From: JBKBUF01 sp046290815
GTDB taxonomy: Bacteria; Bacteroidota; Bacteroidia; Cytophagales; Cytophagaceae
DNA: 57,468 nucleotides
Reading direction: 5' to 3'
Assembly (NCBI GenBank): GCA_046290815.1
Contig: JBKBUF010000029.1
Coordinates: 1 to 57,468 of the forward strand
In this document: positions 8,492 to 17,174 of the stretch, piece after piece
How the letters are laid out: every line of letters begins with the position of its first letter
Position numbering within the stretch: position 1 is the first letter of the stretch
Translations under genes and position numbers: made by a program
The notes under the pieces: generated by a model
The model's database searches: none
Seen by the model: only the letters and a program-made list of their open reading frames with translations
What the model was told of the DNA's origin: nothing

Positions 8492-9649
8492 ATGGAAAAC
8501 TTTGACTTTAAAAATCCAACTAAAATACTCTTCGGGAAAAATCGTATTGCTGATTTACAAACGGAAGTTCCTGCCGGCGCAAGGGTGCTGATATTATACG
8601 GTGGCGGTAGTATAAAAAAGAACGGGATATATACTCAAGTGATTAAAGCACTGGAAGGGCATGATATTCTTGAGTTTTCAGGAATAGAACCAAATCCTGA
8701 TTATGACACACTGATGAAAGCTGTACAGCTGATTAAAGAGGAGAAGGTGGGTTTCTTATTAGCGGTAGGTGGTGGTTCAGTAATTGATGGTGTCAAATTT
8801 ATTTCTGCGGCCGTAATGTTCAAAGGAGATTCCCCATGGGACATCCTTGAAAAGAAAATAAGGGTAGAAAAGGGAATTCCTTTCGGAACTGTATTAACGT
8901 TACCAGCAACCGGATCGGAAATGAATTCCGGAGCTGTAATCAACAGGAGAGAAAGGAAAGAAAAGCTGACTATGGGTGGACCGGGTTTATTTCCTGTTTT
9001 CTCTATTCTGGATCCGGAGGTGATTAAATCAATACCTGCCACACAAATTCAAAATGGTATTGTAGATGCGTTTACTCATGTGCTGGAACAATACATTACA
9101 TATCCTGCAGATGCCTATCTTCAGGACAGGTTTGCTGAATCCATCTTGTCCACATTAATAGAAGTAGGCCCGAGAGTACTAAAAGATCCGAATGATTACC
9201 TTGCATCGGCTAATTTTATGTGGTGTTGCACCATGGCATTGAACGGACTTATTCAAAAAGGAGTACCGACAGACTGGGCTACACACATGATAGGTCATGA
9301 GCTTACGGCATTGTATGACATTGACCATGCCCGGACACTAGCAATTATTGCACCTAATCTTTACAGGTATAAATTTGATAACAAAAAAGATAAACTTGCG
9401 CAGTATGGTGAAAGAGTCTGGAATATTACTAGCGGTAGTAAAGAAGAAAAAGCTAAGGCGGCTATAGATAGAACAATTCAATTTTTTCATCAGCTGGAAA
9501 TTAAAACTCGTTTATCAGATTATACCCGCGATTTTAAACAGACAGCGGATATTGTAAAGGATAGGTTTGCCAAAAGAGGTTGGAAGCTAGGGGAAAGAAG
9601 AGACATATTGCCGGATGATGCGGCAAAGATTGTTGAGATGAGCTACTAA
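8492..9649 (+). CDS. Iron-containing alcohol dehydrogenase (YqhD/butanol dehydrogenase type)
   Basis: 385 residues from ATG 8492, close to the 387 of E. coli YqhD; an upstream in-frame start at 8423 adds 23 residues unlike the family. It reduces aldehydes with NAD(P)H. Seen: the N-terminal NPTKILFGKN, nucleotide-binding GGGSVIDGVKF, LPATGSEMNSGAVI, and metal ligands in NGIVDAFTHVLEQY (Asp and His) and THMIGHELTALYDIDHARTLAI (two His). It stands alone, with a 409-bp repeat-rich gap after it. Substrate not predictable. Confidence 0.9.
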   Translation: MENFDFKNPTKILFGKNRIADLQTEVPAGARVLILYGGGSIKKNGIYTQVIKALEGHDILEFSGIEPNPDYDTLMKAVQLIKEEKVGFLLAVGGGSVIDGVKFISAAVMFKGDSPWDILEKKIRVEKGIPFGTVLTLPATGSEMNSGAVINRRERKEKLTMGGPGLFPVFSILDPEVIKSIPATQIQNGIVDAFTHVLEQYITYPADAYLQDRFAESILSTLIEVGPRVLKDPNDYLASANFMWCCTMALNGLIQKGVPTDWATHMIGHELTALYDIDHARTLAIIAPNLYRYKFDNKKDKLAQYGERVWNITSGSKEEKAKAAIDRTIQFFHQLEIKTRLSDYTRDFKQTADIVKDRFAKRGWKLGERRDILPDDAAKIVEMSY

Positions 9650-9686
9650 TAAATGCCTTGTCGATTGATTGGTCCGGTGAATTGTA

Positions 9687-9992
9687 GTCCCGTAGGGGCG
9701 ATCATAAAGTGGCTACTAATTTATCTGGTTATACATTATTGATGAGCCTCATCTCGCGAACATATTCTTAATTAGTTTATAAGGTCATTCCTACGGATTA
9801 TGAAATGTATAAATTTCATTGAGATAATTCCACAATAAGGGTCATCCCTGCGAGATTGGTAAAACCCCGGCGACAGTCCCGTAGGGACGATCATATGGTA
9901 GCTGCGTATTATTCGGTTAGTAATTATTAATGAGCTCCATCGGAGCGACCTTATTTTTTATTTTATCAAGGTTACTGGTTTGATAAAAAAAC
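9687..9992. repeat. REP-like palindrome cluster in a 409-bp intergenic region
   Basis: The gap 9650-10058 holds two related elements. One starts GTCCCGTAGGGGC (9687-9699) and continues GATCATAAAGTGGCTACTAATTT. The other is the perfect hairpin GTCCCGTAGGGAC (9876-9888) continuing GATCATATGGTAGCTGCG. Each is followed by an ATTGATGAGC or ATTAATGAGC segment and by CATC(C/G)GAGCG or CATCTCGCGA. Between them lies TCATCCCTGCGAGATT (about 9842), a related complementary word. This looks like a degenerate REP/BIME-type element. No gene is seen in it. Confidence 0.65.
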
Positions 9993-10033
9993 AAAATCCC
10001 AAACTCCAACTTTTAACTGGAATTTGGGATTTG
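9993..10033 (-). terminator. Terminator of the sugar permease gene
   Basis: Read on the minus strand, AAATCCCAAATTCCAG pairs with CTGGAGTTTGGGATTT-like sequence (one mismatch region) and is followed by TTTTGTTTTTTT. It begins 26 bases beyond the permease stop. Confidence 0.8.
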
Positions 10034-10058
10034 TGTATTTGATATTTGTATCCTTTAT

Positions 10059-11432
10059 CTAAACGTTTGCGTCCAGAGCAACTTTTACATCTTTCGGTTC
10101 TTCTACTTCGTCAACAGCTACAGTATGGGTAGGCGTGCTTCCTTTAATTCCGAAGAAGAAGATGTATGCATAGCAAATTACAGGTACAAGAAATGCCACC
10201 TGAATATTTCTGATATCAGATATGTAACCCATAATCGGAGGAACTATACCGCCACCTACAATTGCCATGATCAGTAAGGATGAACCGTATTTTGTGTATT
10301 TGCCGAGTCCGTGAATACTTAAGGTAAAAATGGTTGGGAACATAATTGAATTAAATAATCCGATTGCTACAATTAAGATTAGGGCGATTAATCCTGAACT
10401 AAACATTGAAGCTAAAGCTAGTGCTGCAGCCATGATAGCATTAAATGCAAGAATTTTAGCAGGGTTAAGTTTTTGCATTAATGCAGATCCTATAAATCTT
10501 CCTATCATTGCACCCGCCATATAAAAACTAATAAATTTAGATGCACTTTTTTCAGATAATAATTTTGAAGGATCAACAGTATCTGGTATTTGAAGATATT
10601 GTATATACCTGATAATAAAACTTCCAATTCCAACCTCAGCTCCAACATAAACAAATATGGCTATTACACCTAAAATACAATGTTTAAATTTAAACACATC
10701 TGAAATGCTTCCTTCTGAAGCCCCAGGTGACTCTTTCTCTTCTTGAATTTCAGGAAGCTTAGAGAAATATATTAATGCTGCTATAGCAAGGAATATTAAT
10801 GCAAGGCCTAAATAAGGCATCTTAACCATACCGGCTTCAGCAATTCTATAGGCCTCTAATTCTGCAGCAGACATTGCATTCAGTTGTGCGGCAGTTTTCT
10901 CAACCTCAGATAAAATTAGCATACCACCCACATATGGCCCTAAAGATGCACCCAAAGAATTAAACGCCTGTGCAAGGTTTAGTCTGCTGGAGGCAGTTTC
11001 CGGTTTACCTAGTACTGTCACATAAGGGTTAGCAGCAACCTGTAAGAAAGCAATACCACCCGCAATCATACACAATGCAAAAAGGAAGAATCCATATACT
11101 CTGGTCTCTGCTGCAGGAATAAAAAGCAACGAGCCAACTGCACATGTCACCAGGCCTATTAATATTCCGTTTTTATAACCTACTTTTTTAATTACAATTC
11201 CTGCAGGTAAAGAAAGTAGAAAGTATCCCAGAAAAAACGCTGATTGTACAAAGGATGATTGAAAATCTGTAAGGTTACATGCCTTTTTCAAGTGAGGAAT
11301 TAAAATATCATTCAGATTCGTCGCCACCGCCCACATGAAAAATAATGTGGTGATTACTGTTAGTGGTCCTGTGTAATTTTTTCCCGGCACATATCCGGAA
11401 GACGTAACATTAGATTGTGAAATTCCTGCCAT
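10059..11432 (-). CDS. Sugar MFS permease, FucP/GluP family (glucose/galactose)
   Basis: 457 residues with about 12 membrane helices. The N-terminus after a short soluble lead has the FucP-family pattern FFMWAVATNLNDILIPHLKKACNLTDFQSSFVQSAFFLGYF, IVIKKVGYKNGI and the helix 4-5 motif LQVAANPYVTVLG with NLAQAFNSLG. These match the H+/glucose-galactose symporter group. It faces a ROK kinase across 271 bp, which suits uptake followed by phosphorylation. Gly/Ala-rich helices and a charged C-terminal tail (VDEVEEPKDVK) are normal. Exact sugar unknown. Confidence 0.9.
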   Translation of the reverse strand: MAGISQSNVTSSGYVPGKNYTGPLTVITTLFFMWAVATNLNDILIPHLKKACNLTDFQSSFVQSAFFLGYFLLSLPAGIVIKKVGYKNGILIGLVTCAVGSLLFIPAAETRVYGFFLFALCMIAGGIAFLQVAANPYVTVLGKPETASSRLNLAQAFNSLGASLGPYVGGMLILSEVEKTAAQLNAMSAAELEAYRIAEAGMVKMPYLGLALIFLAIAALIYFSKLPEIQEEKESPGASEGSISDVFKFKHCILGVIAIFVYVGAEVGIGSFIIRYIQYLQIPDTVDPSKLLSEKSASKFISFYMAGAMIGRFIGSALMQKLNPAKILAFNAIMAAALALASMFSSGLIALILIVAIGLFNSIMFPTIFTLSIHGLGKYTKYGSSLLIMAIVGGGIVPPIMGYISDIRNIQVAFLVPVICYAYIFFFGIKGSTPTHTVAVDEVEEPKDVKVALDANV

Positions 11433-11502
11433 TTGGGTCTTAGATTTAAAATATAGTCCTTTTTAAATAATTGAATTTACTAAAATACAACTTTTATAGA
11501 AA

Positions 11503-11549
11503 TTGTACAATTTTTTTAATCATAAAAACAATCGTTTGTTTTTGTACAA
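11503..11549. promoter_or_regulatory. Paired TTGTACAA palindromes around a 20-bp inverted repeat
   Basis: In the 271-bp divergent region between the sugar permease and the ROK kinase, TTGTACAA occurs twice (11503-11510 and 11542-11549; 39 bp apart). Just before and overlapping the second is a perfect 20-bp inverted repeat, AAAAACAA-TCGT-TTGTTTTT (11524-11543). The layout looks like operators controlling the permease promoter. No regulator gene is nearby. Inference only. Confidence 0.45.
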
Positions 11550-11660
11550 CTGGTTATGGAAATATTGCAAGAAAGTAAGAATAAATTTAAATTAATAAAT
11601 ATTTTTAAGTTGTTAGTAATTAATTACTTGCCATATATAAGATTATGAAAAATCTCTAAT

Positions 11661-11668
11661 TACCTTTG
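11661..11668 (+). promoter_or_regulatory. -7 promoter element (TACCTTTG) of the ROK kinase gene
   Basis: TACCTTTG matches the Bacteroidota -7 consensus TAnnTTTG. It lies 35 bases before the kinase ATG, giving a leader of about 30 nt. A convincing -33 TTTG at the right distance is not seen. Confidence 0.5.
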
Positions 11669-11703
11669 CCTCTATTATTTTTAAGTGCAAAGATTGATTT
11701 CAA

Positions 11704-12600
11704 ATGCGTCCTAGGAAAAAAATATTCAAACTGGGAATAGACCTTGGAGGAACTAAGACAGAGTGCGTGATTCTGGATCAGAATTACAAAATCGTTTTTC
11801 GAAAAAGAATTCCCACACAAAAAGACAGTTACGAGGCTTTGTTGAAGAGCCTTTCTGACCTATATCATGAAATGGTGGAGATAATAGGGAATTACGAACA
11901 TACTTTCGGCATTGGCACTCCTGGTCATGAAAATAAAAGATCCGGAATATTAAAAAATTCCAATATCCTGGTAATGAATGGACAGAAATTCAGACAAGAT
12001 CTCGAGACAAAGATAAAACGTAAAATTGCCAGGCAAAATGATTCCAATTGTTTTGCTTTGGCGGAATCTGTTTTAGGTGCAGGAAAAGGGAAGAAAAGTG
12101 TATTCGGAGCTATTCTGGGTACAGGTATAGGCGGAGGATTTATTTATAATGGTAAACTTATCACCGGCTTACAATCTCTTGCAGGTGAGTGGGGACATTC
12201 CATTATCAACTCAACAGGTAGCAGGTGCCATTGCGGTAAAGTAGGCTGTGTGGAAACTTTCATATCAGGTGCAGGTATGGAAAAAAGATATTTTGATGTT
12301 ACCGGGGAAAAAGTAAAAATGGAAGAGATCGTACATAGGTACAGAATAGGAGATCAGCAGGCAAAACTTGTGATGTCAGAATTTTTTATCTATTTCGGTA
12401 AAGCAATTTCCAATCTAATTACCATCATTGATCCTGATGTTATAATCCTGGGAGGAGGACTATCAAATATTGATGAAATCTACACGCTGGGTATTAATAA
12501 AGTTAAAGATTATATATCAGAAGAAATTCGTACTCCCATTGTCAGAAATAAATGCGGTGATTCCGCAGGTGTACTAGGCGCAGCACTTATAGGTGTGTAG
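11704..12600 (+). CDS. ROK family sugar kinase
   Basis: 298 residues. The N-terminal phosphate loop LGIDLGGTKTE (about 9-19), adenosine-binding GTGIGGGF, the substrate region AGEWGH and the ROK zinc motif CHCGKVGCVETFISG (CxCGxxGCxE) are all intact, followed by ILGGGLSN. Such enzymes phosphorylate glucose, fructose, mannose or N-acetylhexosamines with ATP. The facing GluP-type permease suggests a hexose, perhaps glucose or fructose. It has no HTH domain, so it is a kinase rather than a ROK repressor. A small T9SS-tail-like gene follows 69 bp later. Confidence 0.9.
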   Translation: MRPRKKIFKLGIDLGGTKTECVILDQNYKIVFRKRIPTQKDSYEALLKSLSDLYHEMVEIIGNYEHTFGIGTPGHENKRSGILKNSNILVMNGQKFRQDLETKIKRKIARQNDSNCFALAESVLGAGKGKKSVFGAILGTGIGGGFIYNGKLITGLQSLAGEWGHSIINSTGSRCHCGKVGCVETFISGAGMEKRYFDVTGEKVKMEEIVHRYRIGDQQAKLVMSEFFIYFGKAISNLITIIDPDVIILGGGLSNIDEIYTLGINKVKDYISEEIRTPIVRNKCGDSAGVLGAALIGV

Positions 12601-12669
12601 GAATGAACTCATGAGCAATTGCTGTTGTTTGAATACAATACCAAAGAGTACAATACCAAAGAGTTTCTG

Positions 12670-12990
12670 ATGGATAAAAGATTTAAATATATAACATCTT
12701 CCAGAGATCTCATTGCAGAATGTGAATGCAGTGAAATTAATGTCGAGATCACCAAGGGTTCTTACAAAGAGCCCGATAAAATTAATTTTAATATTGATGT
12801 CACAAATCCTTGCTATATGACATTTTCCTTATTGGATGTCCTTGGAGGCGTGGTATTTTTTGTGAAAGAATATTGCGACAGAGGGATAAATAAGGTGAAA
12901 GTTTGTACCCGCGAGCTAAGAAAAGGTTATTACTATCTGGAGATTATTACCGGAGAAAAATCCTTTGTAAAGCAGATTTTGATTGACTGA
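12670..12990 (+). CDS. Small protein resembling a T9SS C-terminal (sorting) domain
   Basis: 106 residues from ATG 12670; an in-frame TTG at 12619 would add 17 residues encoded by a direct repeat (YNTKEYNTKEF), which I think is non-coding. Residues about 35-106 follow the pattern of type IX secretion C-terminal tails: a polar Asn-Pro turn, SLLDVLGG (compare LYDVLGK), a G-x-N-K strand, and LRKGYYYLEIITGEKSFVKQILI (compare LPSGIYFLKI...KKILI). Here there is no signal peptide and no cargo domain in front. Either a cytoplasmic relative of the fold or a gene remnant. Function unknown. Confidence 0.55.
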   Translation: MDKRFKYITSSRDLIAECECSEINVEITKGSYKEPDKINFNIDVTNPCYMTFSLLDVLGGVVFFVKEYCDRGINKVKVCTRELRKGYYYLEIITGEKSFVKQILID

Positions 12991-13039
12991 TATTTTTTTC
13001 AGATTGATAATTGTCAGTCTGCCGATATAATTTATTCCT

Positions 13040-13047
13040 TATCTTTG
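13040..13047 (+). promoter_or_regulatory. -7 promoter element (TATCTTTG) of hemE
   Basis: TATCTTTG matches TAnnTTTG and ends only four bases before the hemE ATG at 13052. If used, transcription starts at or next to the start codon, giving a leaderless or nearly leaderless mRNA. Confidence 0.5.
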
Positions 13048-13051
13048 CCCC

Positions 13052-14089
13052 ATGGCTTTAAAAAATGACTTAATTCTCAGAGCTGCCAGAGGCGAAAAAA
13101 CTGAGAGAACTCCTGTTTGGCTGATGAGACAGGCTGGAAGAATATTACCTGAATACAGGGCAGTAAGAGAAAAATTATCAGACTTTAAAGAATTGGTTTC
13201 TTCTGCTGAGTTTGCATGTGAGGTTACCATTCAACCTGTGGATATATTGGATGTGGATGCAGCTATTATTTTTTCTGACATCCTTGTTATCCCGGAAGCA
13301 ATGGGTTTACCCTATGAAATGATAGAAGCCAAGGGTCCTGTTTTTCCTTCAGTGGTCAAGAGTAAAGAAGATATAAATAAGCTTCAGGTTGACGGTGCTG
13401 TTCATAACATTGAATATGTCATCGATGCCATAAAGCTTACTAAGAAAGAACTTTTGAGCCGAGTTCCGCTAATAGGCTTTGCAGGCGCTCCATTTACCAT
13501 TCTGGCATATATGACAGAAGGCTCAGGTTCTAAAACCTTTAGCAAAGCTAAAAGAATGCTTTATTCAGAGCCTGAACTCGCACACCTGTTGTTAAGAAAA
13601 ATTACAGATGTAACAATTGAATATCTGAAGGCGCAGGTGGTAGCCGGGGCAGATATGATCCAGGTATTTGACTCCTGGGCAGGTATACTGGAGCCGGATC
13701 TTTATAAGGAATTCTCCCTGAAATATATTACTGAAATTTGCAATGCCATTAACGATGTTTCGGTAACTGTGTTCGCTAAAGGTGCCTTTTTTGCCAGAAG
13801 AGAAATGGGGCAGCTTAAATGCAATACCATAGGTCTTGATTGGAACATGGATATTAAAGAGTCAAGAGAGCTTATAGGTTCAGCTAAAACTCTTCAGGGA
13901 AATCTGGATCCTTGCGTGTTGTACGGATCTTTTGATGATGTAAGAAAACATACCAGGAAAATGCTGGACGCCTTTGGTCCATACAAACATATCGCTAATC
14001 TGGGACATGGAGTTTATCCTGACACAGATCCTGAAAAGGTGAAATGTTTTATTGAGACAGTAAAAGAGTATAGTGTTAAATTGCGTTAG
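13052..14089 (+). CDS. hemE: Uroporphyrinogen decarboxylase
   Basis: 345 residues, the usual HemE length. It decarboxylates uroporphyrinogen III to coproporphyrinogen III in haem synthesis. The N-terminal signature PVWLMRQAGRILPEYR (about 22-37) with the substrate-binding Arg residues, the DILVIPEAMG segment with its catalytic Asp nearby (FSDI), GFAGAPFTILAYM, FDSWAG and the C-terminal NLGHGVYPDTDPE are all present. It is a single gene, converging with the kinase gene (6-bp gap). Very likely functional. Confidence 0.96.
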   Translation: MALKNDLILRAARGEKTERTPVWLMRQAGRILPEYRAVREKLSDFKELVSSAEFACEVTIQPVDILDVDAAIIFSDILVIPEAMGLPYEMIEAKGPVFPSVVKSKEDINKLQVDGAVHNIEYVIDAIKLTKKELLSRVPLIGFAGAPFTILAYMTEGSGSKTFSKAKRMLYSEPELAHLLLRKITDVTIEYLKAQVVAGADMIQVFDSWAGILEPDLYKEFSLKYITEICNAINDVSVTVFAKGAFFARREMGQLKCNTIGLDWNMDIKESRELIGSAKTLQGNLDPCVLYGSFDDVRKHTRKMLDAFGPYKHIANLGHGVYPDTDPEKVKCFIETVKEYSVKLR

Positions 14090-14095
14090 CTAAAT

Positions 14096-15106
14096 TTAAT
14101 TTACCTGCAGATTGAGTCGAATGGCCTCCTTCATTAAGATATCTTTATTGATGGGGACGACTCCGACAGACTCGCAAACTATTCCACCTGCCAGGTTAGA
14201 AAGTTCTGCAAGAATTCTGTTGTTCAACTTTAATGCATAGCATAAAGCTGCAGTGCTTATAACAGTGTCACCTGCTCCGGAAACATCAGAAATTTCTCTT
14301 AAATGTGCAGGGATGTGAATTTTCTCGATTCCGTTTTTGAAAAATACACCTTGCTCAGATAGTGTAACCAGAATACTGCAAGGGTTCAAAGCTTTTTGTA
14401 ATACATCAATGGATTTGTCGATTTCTTCAATGGTTTTCAAATCTGAATCCAGCTTCAACCCTTCTTTCATTTCCTTTTTATTGGGTTTAAAAAGGGTTGC
14501 ATTTTTATAGTGAAGGAAATTTCGCTTTTTAGGATCTACTACAGTAGGTATTCCTTTTTCATTAGCAAAGTTGATTACTTCTTCAATTAAATTTTTATGA
14601 AGCACACCTTTGTCATAATCTTCAAATATGATTACATCACAATTTGGAATTAGTGCTTTTGCTTTCTTCAGCAGAGTAAGGGATTCATCATCGGTGATTT
14701 GTGCGTCAACTTCCTGGTCAACCCGGAGCATGTGATGAGATCCGGACATAACCCTATGTTTGATCGTGGTGATTCTGCTTTTGCTTTTTATAATTCCTTC
14801 TGATGAAAGACCTCTTTCTTTCAGCAAACCCATTAAGTCATCTGCTTCAATATCATGGCCGACAACAGAGCAGAGGATAGGAGTAGCACCAAGACTTTGA
14901 ACGTTCAGGGCGACATTGGCAGCGCCACCTAGTCTCTTATCTCTTTTTTGAACATTAAGAATTGGTACAGGAGCTTCAGGAGAAATTCTTTCTACTTTAC
15001 CCCAAAGGTAGGAGTCAATCATTACATCTCCCAGAATAAGGACCCTAAGGTCCTTAAATCCGGTAAAGATGTCGTTAATATTGTTTATTGAAGTTTTAAC
15101 AGGCAT
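14096..15106 (-). CDS. PfkB-type carbohydrate kinase, HldE/RfaE kinase domain family
   Basis: 336 residues resembling the N-terminal kinase half of HldE, which makes D-glycero-D-manno-heptose 1,7-bisphosphate for LPS inner core. Seen: GDVMIDSYLWGKVERISPEAPVPIL, GGAANVALNVQSLGA, FEDYDKGVL, VDPKKRNF and the catalytic DVSGAGDTV near the C-terminus. The nucleotidyltransferase half is absent, so ADP-activation would need another gene. The start overlaps the stop of the upstream aminotransferase by 22 bp. A related PfkB kinase with another substrate cannot be excluded. Confidence 0.85.
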   Translation of the reverse strand: MPVKTSINNINDIFTGFKDLRVLILGDVMIDSYLWGKVERISPEAPVPILNVQKRDKRLGGAANVALNVQSLGATPILCSVVGHDIEADDLMGLLKERGLSSEGIIKSKSRITTIKHRVMSGSHHMLRVDQEVDAQITDDESLTLLKKAKALIPNCDVIIFEDYDKGVLHKNLIEEVINFANEKGIPTVVDPKKRNFLHYKNATLFKPNKKEMKEGLKLDSDLKTIEEIDKSIDVLQKALNPCSILVTLSEQGVFFKNGIEKIHIPAHLREISDVSGAGDTVISTAALCYALKLNNRILAELSNLAGGIVCESVGVVPINKDILMKEAIRLNLQVN

Positions 15107-16296
15107 TCTTTGATTCTTCTAATTGCTTCTTTTAGGTTATCATCAGAAGCGGCAAAAGATATTCTCAGGCAGTTAGGTGCTCCGAAAGCATCACCGCCTA
15201 CAGAACTAACGTGTCCTTCGTTCAAAATGTACATTGCCAGGTCTCCGGCAGTATTTATTTTTGTACCATTAAAGCTTTTACCTAAATAAGCGCTAACATC
15301 GGGAAATGAATAAAAAGCACCTTGTGGTACGTTTACCTTTAATCCGGGGATTTGTCTTAAAAGGTTGATTACAAGGTCTCTTCTTCTCAGATAAGCTGAA
15401 GCCATTTCTCTGGCAGCAGTAAGATCACCTGTAATTGCTGCCATTGCTGCTTTCTGAGCAATAGAGCAGGTGCCGGAAGTTACTTGTCCCTGGATTTTGT
15501 CGCAGGCAGCAGCAATCCATTTCGGTGCAGCAATATATCCTACTCTCCAACCTGTCATCGCATATCCTTTTGAAAAACCATTTACTGTGATTACCCTGTC
15601 TTTGATGGATGGCACGCTTCCGATAGAGAAATGAGAGCCTTCGAAATTAATGTACTCGTAAATCTCGTCTGCAATCACATATATTCTATCGTGTCGAGCC
15701 ACAACATCAGCAATAGCTCTTAATTCTTTTTCTGAAAATACTGCACCAGAAGGATTGCAAGGAGAAGAAAACAAAATACACTTTGTTTTAGAAGTGATAG
15801 CTGCCTCCAGATCCTCTGGTTTTATTTTGTAATCATTTTCAATTGTAGCATTTACTATAACCGGAGTTCCTTCAGCAAGCTTTACCATTTCCACATAGCT
15901 TACCCAGTAAGGAGCGAAGATAACCACCTCGTCTCCCGGATCAACCAGGCTAAGTAGTACATTGGCAATTGATTGCTTTGCTCCGGTAGAAACCACGATG
16001 TTGTCTGCGGTCCAGTCAAGGTTATTGTCTCTCTTTAATTTTGCAGCGATAGCCTGTCTAAGGTCTGGATATCCCGGAACAGGGGTATAAAATGTAAATC
16101 CGTCATCAATGGCTTTCTTTGCAGCGTCCTTTATATGTTGAGGAGTTTGAAAATCAGGTTCGCCAACACTCAGGCTGATAACTTTATGACCTTGTGAAGC
16201 AAGCTCGCGTGCTTTTTTCGTCATAGCCAACGTTTCTGATTCCGAAAGCGCTCTAAGTCTTTCTGACAGAAGATTAGTCTCGGTAATTGTACTCAT
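15085..16296 (-). CDS. Aspartate aminotransferase-type PLP enzyme
   Basis: 403 residues from ATG 16296; a longer in-frame start adds 26 residues that do not look like the family. It belongs to class I, subgroup Ib: SLSVGEPDFQTPQHI, STGAKQSIANVLLSL, APYWVSYVEMV, SSPCNPSG, ADEIYEYI and the PLP lysine in NGFSKGYAMTGWRVGYI, with the substrate carboxylate-binding Arg in CLRISFA. It should exchange amino groups between aspartate and 2-oxoglutarate; prephenate or aromatic substrates also occur in this subgroup. Co-transcribed with the overlapping kinase gene. Confidence 0.9.
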   Translation of the reverse strand: MSTITETNLLSERLRALSESETLAMTKKARELASQGHKVISLSVGEPDFQTPQHIKDAAKKAIDDGFTFYTPVPGYPDLRQAIAAKLKRDNNLDWTADNIVVSTGAKQSIANVLLSLVDPGDEVVIFAPYWVSYVEMVKLAEGTPVIVNATIENDYKIKPEDLEAAITSKTKCILFSSPCNPSGAVFSEKELRAIADVVARHDRIYVIADEIYEYINFEGSHFSIGSVPSIKDRVITVNGFSKGYAMTGWRVGYIAAPKWIAAACDKIQGQVTSGTCSIAQKAAMAAITGDLTAAREMASAYLRRRDLVINLLRQIPGLKVNVPQGAFYSFPDVSAYLGKSFNGTKINTAGDLAMYILNEGHVSSVGGDAFGAPNCLRISFAASDDNLKEAIRRIKECLLKLQ

Positions 16297-16317
16297 GATT
16301 ATTTTTTTTTCCGGATT

Positions 16318-16325
16318 CAAAATTA
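16318..16325 (-). promoter_or_regulatory. Possible -7 element (TAATTTTG) of the aminotransferase
   Basis: On the minus strand TAATTTTG fits TAnnTTTG and lies 21 bases before the ATG at 16296. No -33 element stands out. Confidence 0.35.
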
Positions 16326-16483
16326 TACATATTATTTCAGTCTTGCTAATGAAGGAAAGTATTTTTATCCCCATCTGTAATTGAAAATAAAAATTACTGG
16401 TTTATGTCAATTATTTGAATTTTACCCTGTTATCCTTTGATTCTAACAATGCCTTTTTTCGCCTGTTAATAAAAAAGGAAAGA

Positions 16484-17086
16484 ATGCAGAATACTATGAG
16501 AGGATTGATTGGAATATTTGTGATGGTTGTAATGGTAGCTGCAGCATGTGGAAGAAGGGTTCATACCAGTGCTTCTCCAAGGCTTGATCTGGCGCAGTAC
16601 AAGACTTATGCATGGCTGCCGGACAATCAGGGAGAAAATCAGCAGCAAACAGAAGACGGTATGTCTGATGTTTACGTGAATGATATTATGAGGGAACACC
16701 TGAGGAATCAGGTAAATCAGGAATTGCAGGCTAAAGGTTACAGGATAAATACTGAAAATCCTGATTTCCTGGTATCATTGAAAACATTTACCGAAAGAAG
16801 AAGAGCTGTCGCCGGATTTCCGGTTTATAGCGGATTATATTATGGCCAGTACGGCACTTTCGGCTATCCGGGTTTTTATTCACCCTTTATGTATCATCAT
16901 CCGTTTGCGTATCAATACAGTTCTTATGACTATATAGACGGAACCTTGGTTCTGGATATTATTGACAGGGAAAATAAGAAACTTGTATGGAGGGGATGGA
17001 CTGAAGGACGTGAAATCAGACCGAGAAGGGTTCAGAGGGAGTTGTCAAAAGATCTTGATAAAATTCTCGATGAAATACCTGGTTAA
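16484..17086 (+). CDS. DUF4136 domain lipoprotein
   Basis: 200 residues from ATG 16484, which has a good AAGGAAAG ribosome binding site; the longer in-frame start at 16415 is unlikely. A lipoprotein signal peptide ends in a lipobox (VAAAC, Cys about 22), so it is lipid-anchored. The mature part fits DUF4136: 'YKTYAWLPD', 'DFLVSLKTFTERR' and a C-terminal strand with LVLDIIDRENKKLVWRGW, then paired Arg/Lys-rich helix. A Tyr/Phe/Gly-rich loop (about 105-135) lies in the middle. Role unknown. Confidence 0.88.
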   Translation: MQNTMRGLIGIFVMVVMVAAACGRRVHTSASPRLDLAQYKTYAWLPDNQGENQQQTEDGMSDVYVNDIMREHLRNQVNQELQAKGYRINTENPDFLVSLKTFTERRRAVAGFPVYSGLYYGQYGTFGYPGFYSPFMYHHPFAYQYSSYDYIDGTLVLDIIDRENKKLVWRGWTEGREIRPRRVQRELSKDLDKILDEIPG

Positions 17087-17098
17087 TTTGATATATAT

Positions 17099-17174
17099 AA
17101 AAGCTGTTTCAAAAAGTTTTTATGAAGGACATTTCAGGTCCTGAAATAATTTAGACTTTTTGAGACAGCTTTTA
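17099..17174. terminator. Long bidirectional terminator
   Basis: AAAAGCTGTTTCAAAAAGT (17099-17117) pairs with ACTTTTTGAGACAGCTTTT (about 17154-17173), with an inner AGGAC/GTCCT stem. It lies between the converging DUF4136 and histidine kinase genes and serves both. Confidence 0.85.

Noticed and set aside
12619..12669. TTG-start extension of the T9SS-tail-like gene
   Set aside because: The extra 17 codons come from a short direct repeat and an ATG directly follows; no ribosome binding site supports the longer form.
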